Origin: Gammaproteobacteria bacterium
GTDB taxonomy: Bacteria; Pseudomonadota; Gammaproteobacteria; Steroidobacterales; GCA-2729495
NCBI GenBank assembly: GCA_024277915.1
Contig: JAJRUG010000009.1
Span: forward strand, 1 to 64,000
DNA length: 64,000 nt
Direction: 5' to 3'
The translations under genes were made by a program, and so were the position numbers. This document shows, piece by piece, positions 1-8,585 of the stretch. The notes beneath the pieces were generated by a model that was not told the DNA's origin, searched no databases, and worked only from the letters and a program-made list of their open reading frames with translations. Every line of letters starts with the position of its first letter. Positions within the stretch are counted from its first letter, which is position 1.

Positions 1-1
1 A

Positions 2-559
2 GCCAGTGCACTTGAGGGGATGGAGCAGGAAACTGCTGAAAAGAACCAGCTACGGGAAGAACTGGCTGTCGCCAAAGTTAATATTGATACACTGAATTCC
101 CGCCTTCAGGAGCTTGAACTGGAACAGAGTGTCAACAATTCCGGCGCCATGCTGGATGCCTCGCAATTGACTTCTGATGAAGAGGCTAAGGATGGTGGCC
201 TGGGCCAAACATCGCTGATACAGACATTGGACGAGGAAGCACAGCGATGGAAACGACACTGCAAGGTTCTCGGAGACGAACTCAAATTGCAGCGTGAAAA
301 AATGCAGCATGCCATCGAAACCGCATCAATAACTCCGTCACATGTTAGTAGCGATCAACTCTCGGAAATACGCGGCATCGGTGCTGTGCTCGAGCGCAAG
401 CTTAATCAGCTTGGTATCCGTCGCTTCGAAGAGCTGGCAGATATCAGCCCTGAGGAAATGAAACAGGCCAGCGTGCTGATTCCGGATCTCAAGGCCCGGC
501 TGCGCCGTTACGACTGGGTAGATCAGGCGCGCAGTCTTCATTCTCAAAAATACGGATAA
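2..559 (+). CDS. Helix-hairpin-helix protein with coiled coil, 5' end outside the window
   Basis: The reading frame is open from the first bases, so the true start lies left of the window. The visible 186 residues split into two parts. The first part is charged, rich in Glu, Leu and Gln, and looks like a coiled coil (LREELAVAKVNIDTLNSRL). The last 60 residues resemble a helix-hairpin-helix fold of the kind often found at the C-terminus of such proteins (SEIRGIGAVLERKLNQLGI, then FEELADISPEEM). Proteins of this shape bind DNA non-specifically or act as scaffolds, but no catalytic domain is visible here. The gene ends with TAA and is followed by a hairpin element between it and the convergent AAA gene. 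The family is inferred; the specific role is unknown. Confidence 0.75.
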   Translation, partial: ASALEGMEQETAEKNQLREELAVAKVNIDTLNSRLQELELEQSVNNSGAMLDASQLTSDEEAKDGGLGQTSLIQTLDEEAQRWKRHCKVLGDELKLQREKMQHAIETASITPSHVSSDQLSEIRGIGAVLERKLNQLGIRRFEELADISPEEMKQASVLIPDLKARLRRYDWVDQARSLHSQKYG

Positions 560-660
560 GCAATTTAGCCTGGCATTCTTCTTGTTGTAGTCGAGAAGCA
601 ATCTCGCAATCAATGTCCGACAATACTCTCCGGAAACCTGCTATTTACCGTTAATGTCAG

Positions 661-745
661 AGGCCAGGTACTGCAGACCCTTGCAGGCGGAGTAAAGCGG
701 ACCGCAGGGAGCCATCCGCCAGCAAGGGTCTGCTGTGCCTGGCCT
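661..745 (+). repeat. Long hairpin element, copy A
   Basis: The arms at 661-691 and 715-745 are 31-base inverted repeats with three mismatches. The loop at 692-714 contains the core AAAGCGGACCGCAGGGAGCC, shared by all four copies in the window. The outer arm begins AGGCCAGG, as in copy C. The element sits in the 348-base gap between the HHH gene (plus) and the AAA gene (minus), which converge. No T-run follows either arm, so it is not a standard intrinsic terminator. I see no gene in this gap. Confidence 0.85.
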
Positions 746-798
746 CGGGGTACACCGCCTTGGCATTTGTGCAGGGTCACGCACCAGTTTGAATCATA

Positions 799-855
799 GT
801 GCCAATAGCCCGGACAGACCTGGCCGGGGTTTGCCGCGAGATTTTTATATCGGGG
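799..855 (+). repeat. Collapsed second hairpin, flanks only
   Basis: This stretch matches the two flanks of hairpin copy D. It has GTGCCAAT followed by CCGG on the left, and GGGTTTGCCGCGAG then TATATCGGGG on the right. Copy D has GTGCCAAT and CCGG, then GGTTTGCTGCGGGG and TGTATCGGGG. The long arms and the loop core are absent here. Only a few arm bases remain (about 811-825), which suggests precise loss of a hairpin. Confidence 0.55.
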
Positions 856-907
856 GAATGGTGATGTCTCAGACACTGATAGCTCGATCAAGTCTCGAGG
901 GGCATGC

Positions 908-2392
908 CTAGTCCGCGGCAACGGTACGGTCAGCGGCCCAGGTTCGTAGCGCCTGTACTTTCTCGGCCATGACAACCGATAACGGCCGGGTGCGTTCAAA
1001 CTCCGCAAGAACATGCCGGGTAGCCGGCACTTCGCCCAATGCATTTGCAGCATATAATGCGGCCACCACGCCCTGTTCTATCTCCGCCCCGGAAAACCCG
1101 TCACTGGCAGCGACCAATACCGGTAAGTCGAAACCGGCTGGATCAAGCTCCCGGTTCCGGAAGTGAATCTGCAAAATTGTTGCGCGTACTTTTGGTGAGG
1201 GCAGATCAACAAAAAATATCTCATCGAACCGGCCTTTTCGGATTAGCTCCGGGGGTAGTTGGGTGATATCGTTTGCCGTAGCAACCACAAATACTGACTG
1301 ATCCTTTTCCGCCATCCAGGTCAGGAATGTACCCAGCACACGCCTTGATACATCACTGTCAGATGAACCGGAAGAAATACCCTTTTCGATTTCATCTATC
1401 CACAATACACAGGGACTCATCACTTCTGCCTGCTGCAATGATTCTCTTAGATTACGTTCTGTCTCGCCATGATATTTGTTGTACAGGGTGCCGAAATCCA
1501 GCCTTAGCAACGGAACATTGAAAATCCCTGCTGCAGCTTTTGCTGCCAGACTCTTGCCACAGCCTTGAACACCAATCAGCATTAATCCTTTCGGGGGATC
1601 AAGATGAGTGGAACCGGCATCGTTTCTCATCGGGAGAACGCGGTGTTTCAGCCAGGTTTTCAGATGGTTTAATCCTCCCAGCTCGGAAAACCTGGCAGTC
1701 TCGTACTCGTAGGAAAGGACACCCTGCCGGTTCAGCAACTGGTACTTTGCCTGCATGGCTGCCGGCAGATCCGCCTCACCAATGACCCCATCGCGTACTA
1801 CATTTCTGGCCAGACGTTCCGTATCTGCCCGGGTCAGACCGGAAAGATTCGACACCAGCAGATCGAAAGCGGTTTTGTCCACCTTGACCAACCCTGAATT
1901 CGACTGGTTCCATTCATCCACAGCAGTGGTAACAATCATCGCCCGCTCGTTGTCCCCGGGCAAAGCCATTTCGAAACGAGCCGATAGCTGTTCCAGTTCC
2001 GAAGGCAATGCCAGTTCATGACTCACCAGAATTACGGTTCGAGAGCCGCCAGGCATTCCAAGTGCTATGTCTTTTAACAGCCGTGTATGAACAGGATCTT
2101 CAAGGTAGGGATGAAAATCCAGCAGTACGTAGATGCCCGGTTGCTCTACCGAAAGAATATGCCGCAGTACTTTCCCTGGCTCGGAATTGAGCGGCTGGGG
2201 GGGCATATCAATATCAATGCGCTGAAGGCCGCTGGTAACAACCCACCGGTAAAGCGGCTGATAGCGATCACGTGATGCCGCAGTGACAATACCCTTGAGC
2301 AGCTCAATAAACCGTGTTTCATCATGTGTTTCTACCAGAACTATGGGTAAACGCGATTCAAGAATCACTTTCAGATCATGGCGATTATCCAT
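908..2392 (-). CDS. AAA+ ATPase, Ycf46-like
   Basis: A 494-residue protein. An N-terminal domain of about 230 residues (starting MDNRHDLKVILESRLPIVLV) precedes one AAA+ module. The Walker A motif GVQGCGKS is near residues 274-281. Walker B is CVLWIDEIEKG, and the second region of homology ends RKGRFDEIFFVDLP with the expected arginine. This layout fits the Ycf46 family, named after a chloroplast-encoded protein and widespread in bacteria, whose biochemical role is poorly known. The upstream M28 peptidase gene ends five bases before this start, so the two are probably cotranscribed. The family call is strong; the function is open. Confidence 0.85.
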   Translation of the reverse strand: MDNRHDLKVILESRLPIVLVETHDETRFIELLKGIVTAASRDRYQPLYRWVVTSGLQRIDIDMPPQPLNSEPGKVLRHILSVEQPGIYVLLDFHPYLEDPVHTRLLKDIALGMPGGSRTVILVSHELALPSELEQLSARFEMALPGDNERAMIVTTAVDEWNQSNSGLVKVDKTAFDLLVSNLSGLTRADTERLARNVVRDGVIGEADLPAAMQAKYQLLNRQGVLSYEYETARFSELGGLNHLKTWLKHRVLPMRNDAGSTHLDPPKGLMLIGVQGCGKSLAAKAAAGIFNVPLLRLDFGTLYNKYHGETERNLRESLQQAEVMSPCVLWIDEIEKGISSGSSDSDVSRRVLGTFLTWMAEKDQSVFVVATANDITQLPPELIRKGRFDEIFFVDLPSPKVRATILQIHFRNRELDPAGFDLPVLVAASDGFSGAEIEQGVVAALYAANALGEVPATRHVLAEFERTRPLSVVMAEKVQALRTWAADRTVAAD

Positions 2393-2397
2393 GCGGG

Positions 2398-4098
2398 TTA
2401 TTTTGAAACTTCGGCAATGGCGCGCAGACGTGCCGCCTCAAATTCATCACCCGGATTCCAGACCGGCATCTCATCCGCGTTGGCGATCATCCATCCTGCC
2501 CAGAATCCAAGCAGGGCATCATCGACCATCCCTTCAAATGCCCAGCTATCATCCAGCTCGTCACTGGGCTGATGGTACTTCACTGCCTCGTGGATTTCTA
2601 TCTGCTCTCTCCCCCAGCCCTCCGGCCGCCCGACAAAATCTGTCCCTGATTTGAAGTACAGCGCAGGGACACCAATCTTGGCCAGATTGAATTGATCGGA
2701 GCGGTAGAACGACCCGCGGTGTGGAAACTGATCCTGTTTCAGTACGCGCCCCTGATGTCCGGTCACCGCAAGGGCGACTTTATCAAGAGAAGACTTGCCC
2801 ATACCTATCAGGGTGACATCGCGGGTTTCTCCCCAGATATTTCCGGAATCAAAATTGATATTGGCAGCTATTTTGCCCGGTTCTATTGTCGGGTGACCAG
2901 CGAAATATTCTGAGCCCAGAAGTCCCTGTTCCTCAGCCGCAACAAACAGAAACATCACAGACCGGCGTGGCCTCTCATCGAGTGCGGCAAATGAACTTGC
3001 GATAGCAAGAGCCTGGGAAACACCCACACCATTGTCCCGAGCGCCATTGTAAATGCGATCACCCGTATCATCCGGCTCGCCAATCCCCAAATGATCATAG
3101 TGTGCGGTGTAGATCACCACCTCGTCTTTCAACACCGGGTCGCTGCCTTCCAGAATGCCCAGAACATTGGCAGTTCTCGCCTGGCTCATGCTGTTTTCCA
3201 GAACCAGTGATGTGGTGATACCCAGAGGTACGGGTCGAAAATCACGCTGCTTTGCGGCTGCCAGTAATTCGTCGAGGTTCAGCCCGGACATTTCAACGAG
3301 TTGCCGGGCGGAATCTTCGGTCACCCAACCGGTCAACTGGACGCGTGGTTCACCTTCATCAGGCAACTCGAACTGCACCCCGGTCCACCCGGTCTGGACC
3401 ACCTGCCAGGGGTAACCGGCTGATGCGGCTGTATGGATAATGATTGCCCCTGCAGCACCCTGTCTGGCAGCGCTGGCATACTTGTAGTCCCAACGTCCGT
3501 AGTACAGCCGGGTATCACCGGCAAACAATTCCGGATCCCAGTCCGGGTCGTTGTTAACGATTAACAGCACCTTGCCGGTCAGGCTGTTATCTTCGCCATC
3601 CGGGCTCTTGAAGTCATCCCAGTCATATTCGGGTGCCTGAATAGCATATCCGGCAAATACCAGCTCCGCATCGGTAACGCGGGCCGACTCCTGCTGAACA
3701 CCGCTTGATACCACAAATTGATCCCAGCGATTGAGCACCAGTTGCCTGTCACCTTTGATGAATGACCAGCGCTCCGGCACAGCGGCATTGATACCGATAA
3801 CATCGAATGGTTGCTCCCAGCTGCCATCAGCGGCTGCAGGCTGATAGCCCATTGCCTGCAATTGACCGGTCAGGTAGGTTCGTGTGAGCAACCCGCCGGC
3901 AGAAGCGGTGCCCCTGCCCTCGTAGCGATCAGCCGATAATTCCTGTATCGGGGGGATCAATGCCTGCTTGCTGATCAACGCAGCAACCTCTGCGGCCTGA
4001 CCGGTGAATGGGCCTGTGGATTGGGCGGGATTCTGGCAGCCTGTAATGATCAGGCATCCGGCACACAGGAAAAATTGTAATTTTTTCAGGGCTATCAT
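2398..4098 (-). CDS. M28 family metallopeptidase lipoprotein
   Basis: A 566-residue exported aminopeptidase-type protein. The N-terminus is a lipoprotein signal with lipobox ITGC at about residues 18-21, so the mature enzyme should be membrane-anchored. A PA-like insert (residues about 130-290) comes before the catalytic domain. Zinc-ligand motifs of family M28 are visible in order: AHYDHLGIG, NGARDNGVGV, AAEEQGLLGS, NFDSGNIW, and a late His in VKYHQPSDE. M28 enzymes remove N-terminal residues from peptides using two zinc ions; substrate preference cannot be read here. It is the first gene of a probable two-gene unit with the AAA ATPase and is divergent from the J-domain gene. Confidence 0.92.
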   Translation of the reverse strand: MIALKKLQFFLCAGCLIITGCQNPAQSTGPFTGQAAEVAALISKQALIPPIQELSADRYEGRGTASAGGLLTRTYLTGQLQAMGYQPAAADGSWEQPFDVIGINAAVPERWSFIKGDRQLVLNRWDQFVVSSGVQQESARVTDAELVFAGYAIQAPEYDWDDFKSPDGEDNSLTGKVLLIVNNDPDWDPELFAGDTRLYYGRWDYKYASAARQGAAGAIIIHTAASAGYPWQVVQTGWTGVQFELPDEGEPRVQLTGWVTEDSARQLVEMSGLNLDELLAAAKQRDFRPVPLGITTSLVLENSMSQARTANVLGILEGSDPVLKDEVVIYTAHYDHLGIGEPDDTGDRIYNGARDNGVGVSQALAIASSFAALDERPRRSVMFLFVAAEEQGLLGSEYFAGHPTIEPGKIAANINFDSGNIWGETRDVTLIGMGKSSLDKVALAVTGHQGRVLKQDQFPHRGSFYRSDQFNLAKIGVPALYFKSGTDFVGRPEGWGREQIEIHEAVKYHQPSDELDDSWAFEGMVDDALLGFWAGWMIANADEMPVWNPGDEFEAARLRAIAEVSK

Positions 4099-4202
4099 GG
4101 CGGTGTCCTTGTAATTCTATAGCTCACTGATACCAGACGGTTTGTAGCAATGCAACGCAGTTCCGGTTAAAGAATAGTTTTGCGGCGTACGATAGTGTAG
4201 CC

Positions 4203-4979
4203 ATGAGTCAGAATCAGCCCAGAACTTACTACAATATCCTGCATGTTCTGCCGAATGCGCCGGACGAGATCATTCGTTCCAGCTATAAAACCCTGATGCA
4301 GGCGATGAAAAAACATCCTGACCTGGGAGGAGACCACAGCGAAGCATCCCTGATCAATCAGGCCTATGCCACTCTGTCGAATCCTGAAAAACGCTCGCAA
4401 TATGACCTGAAGCTCCAGAATGAGGCGCATATTGATCGCAAGATAGCCAGGAAAAAAGCCCCTGATCGTGCCCGGAGCCAGGTAAACCCTGCTGCAGAAA
4501 TCAGTCTGTATGCTACCGCGATATTCACGAAGGAAGATATCTGTCCATTTTGCAAGGCGCTACATGGTCGACATGGAATCGAACCGGACAGTATCTGCAG
4601 GGACTGTGAGGCACCTTTGTTCCGGGTACAGCAGAAGACTGATGATGCGATAGCCCAGGCAAACCCGGACTGGCAACGGGCAATCGAGCGTATCCCCAGC
4701 GATAAAACAATCAGTTTTTGTTCTCAGTGGCCCCAGCCATTGCCACATACCGGCCGACTGATGGATATCTCGCTTAGTGGCATGAGGTTTGCCACAGATA
4801 CTGCCATTGTGAAGAATCAGCTGTTAAAAATAAGCAGTCACCTTGGGAACTCGGTTGCAAAAGTTGTTTATTGCGAGAAAGACATCAATGAATCACGACC
4901 CAGATGGCTGGTCGGAGTAGAATTTCTCACCTTGCAATTCCAGCGTTCACGAGGCGCTTTTATTTCCACAAAAGCCTAG
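4203..4979 (+). CDS. J-domain / zinc-motif / PilZ fusion protein
   Basis: A 258-residue protein with three parts. Residues 8-72 form a J-domain with the HPD tripeptide at 38-40, which stimulates DnaK ATPase in known J-proteins. Residues 114-136 hold two CxxC pairs (CPFC and CRDC) likely to bind zinc. Residues about 155-250 form a PilZ domain with both c-di-GMP-binding motifs: RAIER at 159-163 (RxxxR) and DISLSG at 188-193 (D/NxSxxG). The visible motifs suggest a cytosolic co-chaperone whose activity or target choice responds to c-di-GMP; that coupling is inferred. It is divergent from the M28 gene and convergent with the DUF2189 gene. Confidence 0.88.
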   Translation: MSQNQPRTYYNILHVLPNAPDEIIRSSYKTLMQAMKKHPDLGGDHSEASLINQAYATLSNPEKRSQYDLKLQNEAHIDRKIARKKAPDRARSQVNPAAEISLYATAIFTKEDICPFCKALHGRHGIEPDSICRDCEAPLFRVQQKTDDAIAQANPDWQRAIERIPSDKTISFCSQWPQPLPHTGRLMDISLSGMRFATDTAIVKNQLLKISSHLGNSVAKVVYCEKDINESRPRWLVGVEFLTLQFQRSRGAFISTKA

Positions 4980-4999
4980 CGGTTCACCTGGCAGGCTCT

Positions 5000-5821
5000 T
5001 TAATCTTCCCCGGGTCTTGCTGTTGAAGTAACCCCTTCTTTGTGCCGGGGAAACTCACTGGCATCAATCGTCTCAAGATAGCCGTGCCAGGTAGCAAAAC
5101 CAATCACTGGCAGTGTAATCACAAAACCTAACATCGCAGTGGCAAACCCCACCACTACCGCCAGCAGGATCAACAGGCTCCAAACCAGCATCGCCAGCTT
5201 ATTACGCAATACTGCATTAATACTTGAGACAACTGCCGTCACCGCATCAACATCCCGGTGCACAATCATTGGCAGGGAAAAGGCACTGATCATAAACGTG
5301 ATGCCGGCAAATACAGCCCCCACCGCCGAACCAATACCCAGAAAGGTGACGATGGCCCGCCAGTTCTGCTGAAATTCAATTGGAAAGAAAATATGCACCA
5401 TGGATGCTGCCCGCGCCCAAACCAGGAACAACACGAGCAGGATCAGTGCGAAGATCATCACATTGCCGATGTGCCGCTTTTCTGCGCGCAATGTCCGGCG
5501 AAGAGAGGTTTTTTGTTGCCTCTCCAGTGCTGCACTGATGGAGTAAAGCCCGATGGCCAGAACCGGGCCGAGAAAAACAAACCCGGACAAAACGCCCAGC
5601 AGAAGACCATAGTTTCCCATCTGGTAGGCCAGCAGGCTGATCAGCCAGCTAAGCAGGCACATCAAAACCCCGTAGGTAATGCTCTCCGGCCAGGCTCGCC
5701 GCATATCTGCCCAGCCAAGGCGCAACCAGCCAACAGGTGCAAAAGGAGCGAGCTGGCGACATGGGGCGACAAACGGAACTGCAGCCGCTTTGTCGGTGTC
5801 GTCACCGTGTTTTTCTACCAT
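5000..5821 (-). CDS. DUF2189 family integral membrane protein
   Basis: A 273-residue protein with a polar N-terminal stretch of about 35 residues followed by about six hydrophobic segments (for example YGVLMCLLSWLISLLAYQMG and LAMLVWSLLILLAVVVGFAT). The motif around GWLRLGWADMRRAWPESITYG and the length fit the DUF2189 family of predicted inner-membrane proteins, often seen near cytochrome oxidase genes. No such neighbours are present here. Function is unknown. It lies upstream of the broken ABC exporter's 3' end with an 80-base gap, in the same orientation. Confidence 0.75.
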   Translation of the reverse strand: MVEKHGDDTDKAAAVPFVAPCRQLAPFAPVGWLRLGWADMRRAWPESITYGVLMCLLSWLISLLAYQMGNYGLLLGVLSGFVFLGPVLAIGLYSISAALERQQKTSLRRTLRAEKRHIGNVMIFALILLVLFLVWARAASMVHIFFPIEFQQNWRAIVTFLGIGSAVGAVFAGITFMISAFSLPMIVHRDVDAVTAVVSSINAVLRNKLAMLVWSLLILLAVVVGFATAMLGFVITLPVIGFATWHGYLETIDASEFPRHKEGVTSTARPGED

Positions 5822-5901
5822 GGTATCCCCGCCACTATAGAAGCCGGCTGATCATAGCCACCGTCAGGGGGATCGTGCAAGTTCAGGTCTATGGTGCCGG
5901 T

Positions 5902-7659
5902 CTACATATCTTCATAGCCTTCCCCGAACTGCAATTCTGCCAGACGCGCATAAAGAGGGGTTCGGCGCACGATTTCTTCATGCCTGCCAACATCCACAAT
6001 CCGGCCATGGTCCATCACAACAATTCGATCAGCTTTAAGCACAGTCGCCAGCCGATGGGCAATAATGATTGTAGTGCGGTTTTTCATCAGCCCTTCCAGC
6101 GCTACCTGCACAGCACGTTCACTTTCCGCGTCCAGCGAACTGGTCGCCTCATCCAGCAGCAATATCGGAGGATCCTTCAGAATTGCGCGTGCCAGGGCCA
6201 TACGTTGTTTCTGTCCGCCGGAAAGCCGGGAACCCCGTTCGCCGAGAAACGTATCATAGCCATCGGGCAATCGGCTGATAAACTCATCCGCCGCTGCCGC
6301 CCGGGCTGCCTCTTCGATTTGTGAATCACTGGCGGCCGGATTGCCAAACCGAATATTCTCGCGTGCAGATGCGCCAAATATCGTTGTCTCCTGTGGCACC
6401 AGCCCGATACGACGGCGAACATCTTCCGGGCGTGCTGTTGCGATATTCACACCGTCTATTCTTATAGTTCCCGATAGAGGGTCATAGAAACGCAGCAATA
6501 GCTGGAAAGCTGTCGATTTTCCAGCACCAGACGGGCCTACAAACGCGATTGTTTACCCAGGTGCAATATCAAGACTGAAATTCTTGATCGCCGCATCATC
6601 AGGTCGGGAGGGATAAGAAAAGCAAACCTGTTCAAACCGGATCGAGCCGGCACCCGGCTCAGGCATATCAACCGGAGTACTAACGGCTTTTATTTGCGGC
6701 TCGGCATCAAGCAACTCCATCAGGCGTTCCGCTGCTCCCGCCGCTCTTTGCACTTCTCCCCACATCTCGCTCAGGGAAGCAGCGCCCGTCGCTACAAACA
6801 TTGCATAAAGAACGAACTGACCCAGTTGTCCGGCAGACATGTCCCCGGCGAGTACTTCATGAGCACCGAATCTCAATACAACGATCAACGCAGTGAACAG
6901 CAACAGAATAGCCGCCGCAGTCATCAGCGCCCGGACACGAATTCTGCTTATAGAGGTAGTAAATGCTTCCTTTACAGCAACGGCAAATCGTCGGGATTGC
7001 TGGTCTTCCGATGTAAACGCCTGGATAATTTCTACCGCATTCAGCGTCTCGCCCGCCATCCCGCTGCTATCTGCGATGCGGTCCTGGCTCGCTCTGGACA
7101 GCACCCTGACACGACGGCCGATCAGAATAATCGGGACAAGAACCAGCGGCACCAGCACGATGATCATCCCGGTCAGCCTCGGACTGGTGATCATCAGCAT
7201 TATCAGGCCACCTGCCAGTTGCAGCGATGATCGCAGGGCAATGGAAATCCCTACACCGGAAATTGACTGTATGAGAGTGGTATCCGTAGTCAGCCTGGAA
7301 AGCACTTCTCCGGTTTTGGTCACTTCAAAGAAGGCCGGATCCATACGAATAATGTGGCTGAAAACCGCATTGCGAATATCAGCAACCACTCGCTCTCCAA
7401 GCCAGCTGACAAAGTAGAACCGCAGTGAGGAGAAAGTGCCGAATAACACCGTTGCCCCAAGCAGCCAGAGGAAATACCGGTCGATCGTGGCACCATCCTG
7501 CCCCGCCATTCCAACATCTATGACATAGCGAACGGCAACAGGCAGTGCCAACAGCGCACCGGATGCTATAATCAGCGCCAGCATCGCAATGACCAGTGTG
7601 CCAGTATAGGGTCGGATGAAAGAGACCAGTGCCCGCAGCGGACCGAATGATCGATTCAC
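5902..7659 (-). pseudogene. ABC exporter (MsbA-related) with one in-frame TAA
   Basis: The full frame spans 585 codons and would encode a half-size exporter: six transmembrane helices (residues about 15-310) then an ATPase domain. All ATPase motifs are present: Walker [10 protein letters not shown], signature [14 protein letters not shown], Walker [13 protein letters not shown], and the H-loop IIAHRLATV. At codon 369 (6553-6555) there is a TAA where relatives carry Glu in the motif PG-E-T-(I/V)-A, just before Walker A. Sequence on both sides is in the same frame with no other damage, so a single GAA-to-TAA change explains it. It may be a real nonsense mutation or a sequence error. If real, the product loses its ATPase. 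The start is GTG at 7659. Confidence 0.88.
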
Positions 7660-7811
7660 AGGGATCGACTCACGGGCTGTGCGCCATCAGATTTACCCGG
7701 CATGACTGCCCGGTATATTGTTCAGGTGAAGTATTTGAACTCATAAGTGCTCATGATCACATTTTCAGAGCCACAGAGCATCTCCAATATTCCTGCCGGC
7801 AGGAGTACGGG

Positions 7812-8585
7812 ATGATGTTGAATGTCCCCGGCCACCGTGAACTGCGGAAGATTGTTGTGCTTAACCCCAAAGGCGGATCAGGAAAAACCACACTGGCGAT
7901 TAACCTGGCGGGTTATCTCGCATCCCGGCAACGCCCCGTTGCATTAATGGACTGTGACCCGCAGGGATCATCAACCCGGTGGCTGGAAAAACGTCCCTCA
8001 CACTATCCTGCCATTCACGGTATCGTCGCCTATACAACCAGCATGGTCACGACGCGAAGCTGGCAACTGCGGGTTCCACATGATATCCGCTATCTTGTTA
8101 TTGACACACCCGCAGCAGTGCCTGCACAGGAGCTGGTGGATTTTACCCGGGGCGCTCACGCCATCCTGGTGCCGGTACTACCGTCAAACATTGATGTACA
8201 CGCCGTCTCAAGACTGGTTGCCCATCTGTTGCTGACAGCGAAAGTCAGCCGTCGTATGGGTCGGCTGGGCGTCATCGCAAACCGGGTCAGAGAAAACACC
8301 CTGGCTTACAGAAAATTGATGTTATTTCTGGACTGCCTTTCTATCCCGGTTGTCGGTGTTCTTAGAGACAGCCAGAACTATGTCCGTTCGGCCGAGGAAG
8401 GCCTGTCTATCCATGAAATGGTGCCCTCGAGAGTCACCAAGGATCTGACCCGCTGGCAGCCTTTGATAGGCTGGCTGGAACAAAAGCTGGAAACCTCGCT
8501 CACGGCCCGCGATCTGCATCACCCGATACTTCAGCCTCTCCCCGGTCCGGTGGTACCATTCAGAAAAGCGCGGATCAAACCATAG
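7812..8585 (+). CDS. ParA/MinD-like P-loop ATPase
   Basis: A 257-residue ParA-family ATPase. The deviant Walker A is at the N-terminus (KGGSGKTT near residues 20-27). The Walker A' motif is MDCDPQGSSTRW and the later motif is LVIDTPAAVPAQ. I chose ATG 7812 because AGGAGT lies just upstream and the earlier part of the open frame has no family similarity. ATG 7815 is an alternative. ParA proteins use ATP-dependent dimerisation on DNA or membranes to position cargo. No ParB or parS-like partner is adjacent. The stop codon shares one base with the nnrS start, so translation is probably coupled. Confidence 0.9.
   Translation: MMLNVPGHRELRKIVVLNPKGGSGKTTLAINLAGYLASRQRPVALMDCDPQGSSTRWLEKRPSHYPAIHGIVAYTTSMVTTRSWQLRVPHDIRYLVIDTPAAVPAQELVDFTRGAHAILVPVLPSNIDVHAVSRLVAHLLLTAKVSRRMGRLGVIANRVRENTLAYRKLMLFLDCLSIPVVGVLRDSQNYVRSAEEGLSIHEMVPSRVTKDLTRWQPLIGWLEQKLETSLTARDLHHPILQPLPGPVVPFRKARIKP

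Noticed and set aside
610-1053. A 147-codon minus-strand open frame across the hairpin and the AAA 3' end.
   Set aside because: It runs through the hairpin element and overlaps the real AAA gene in another frame; its composition is not protein-like.
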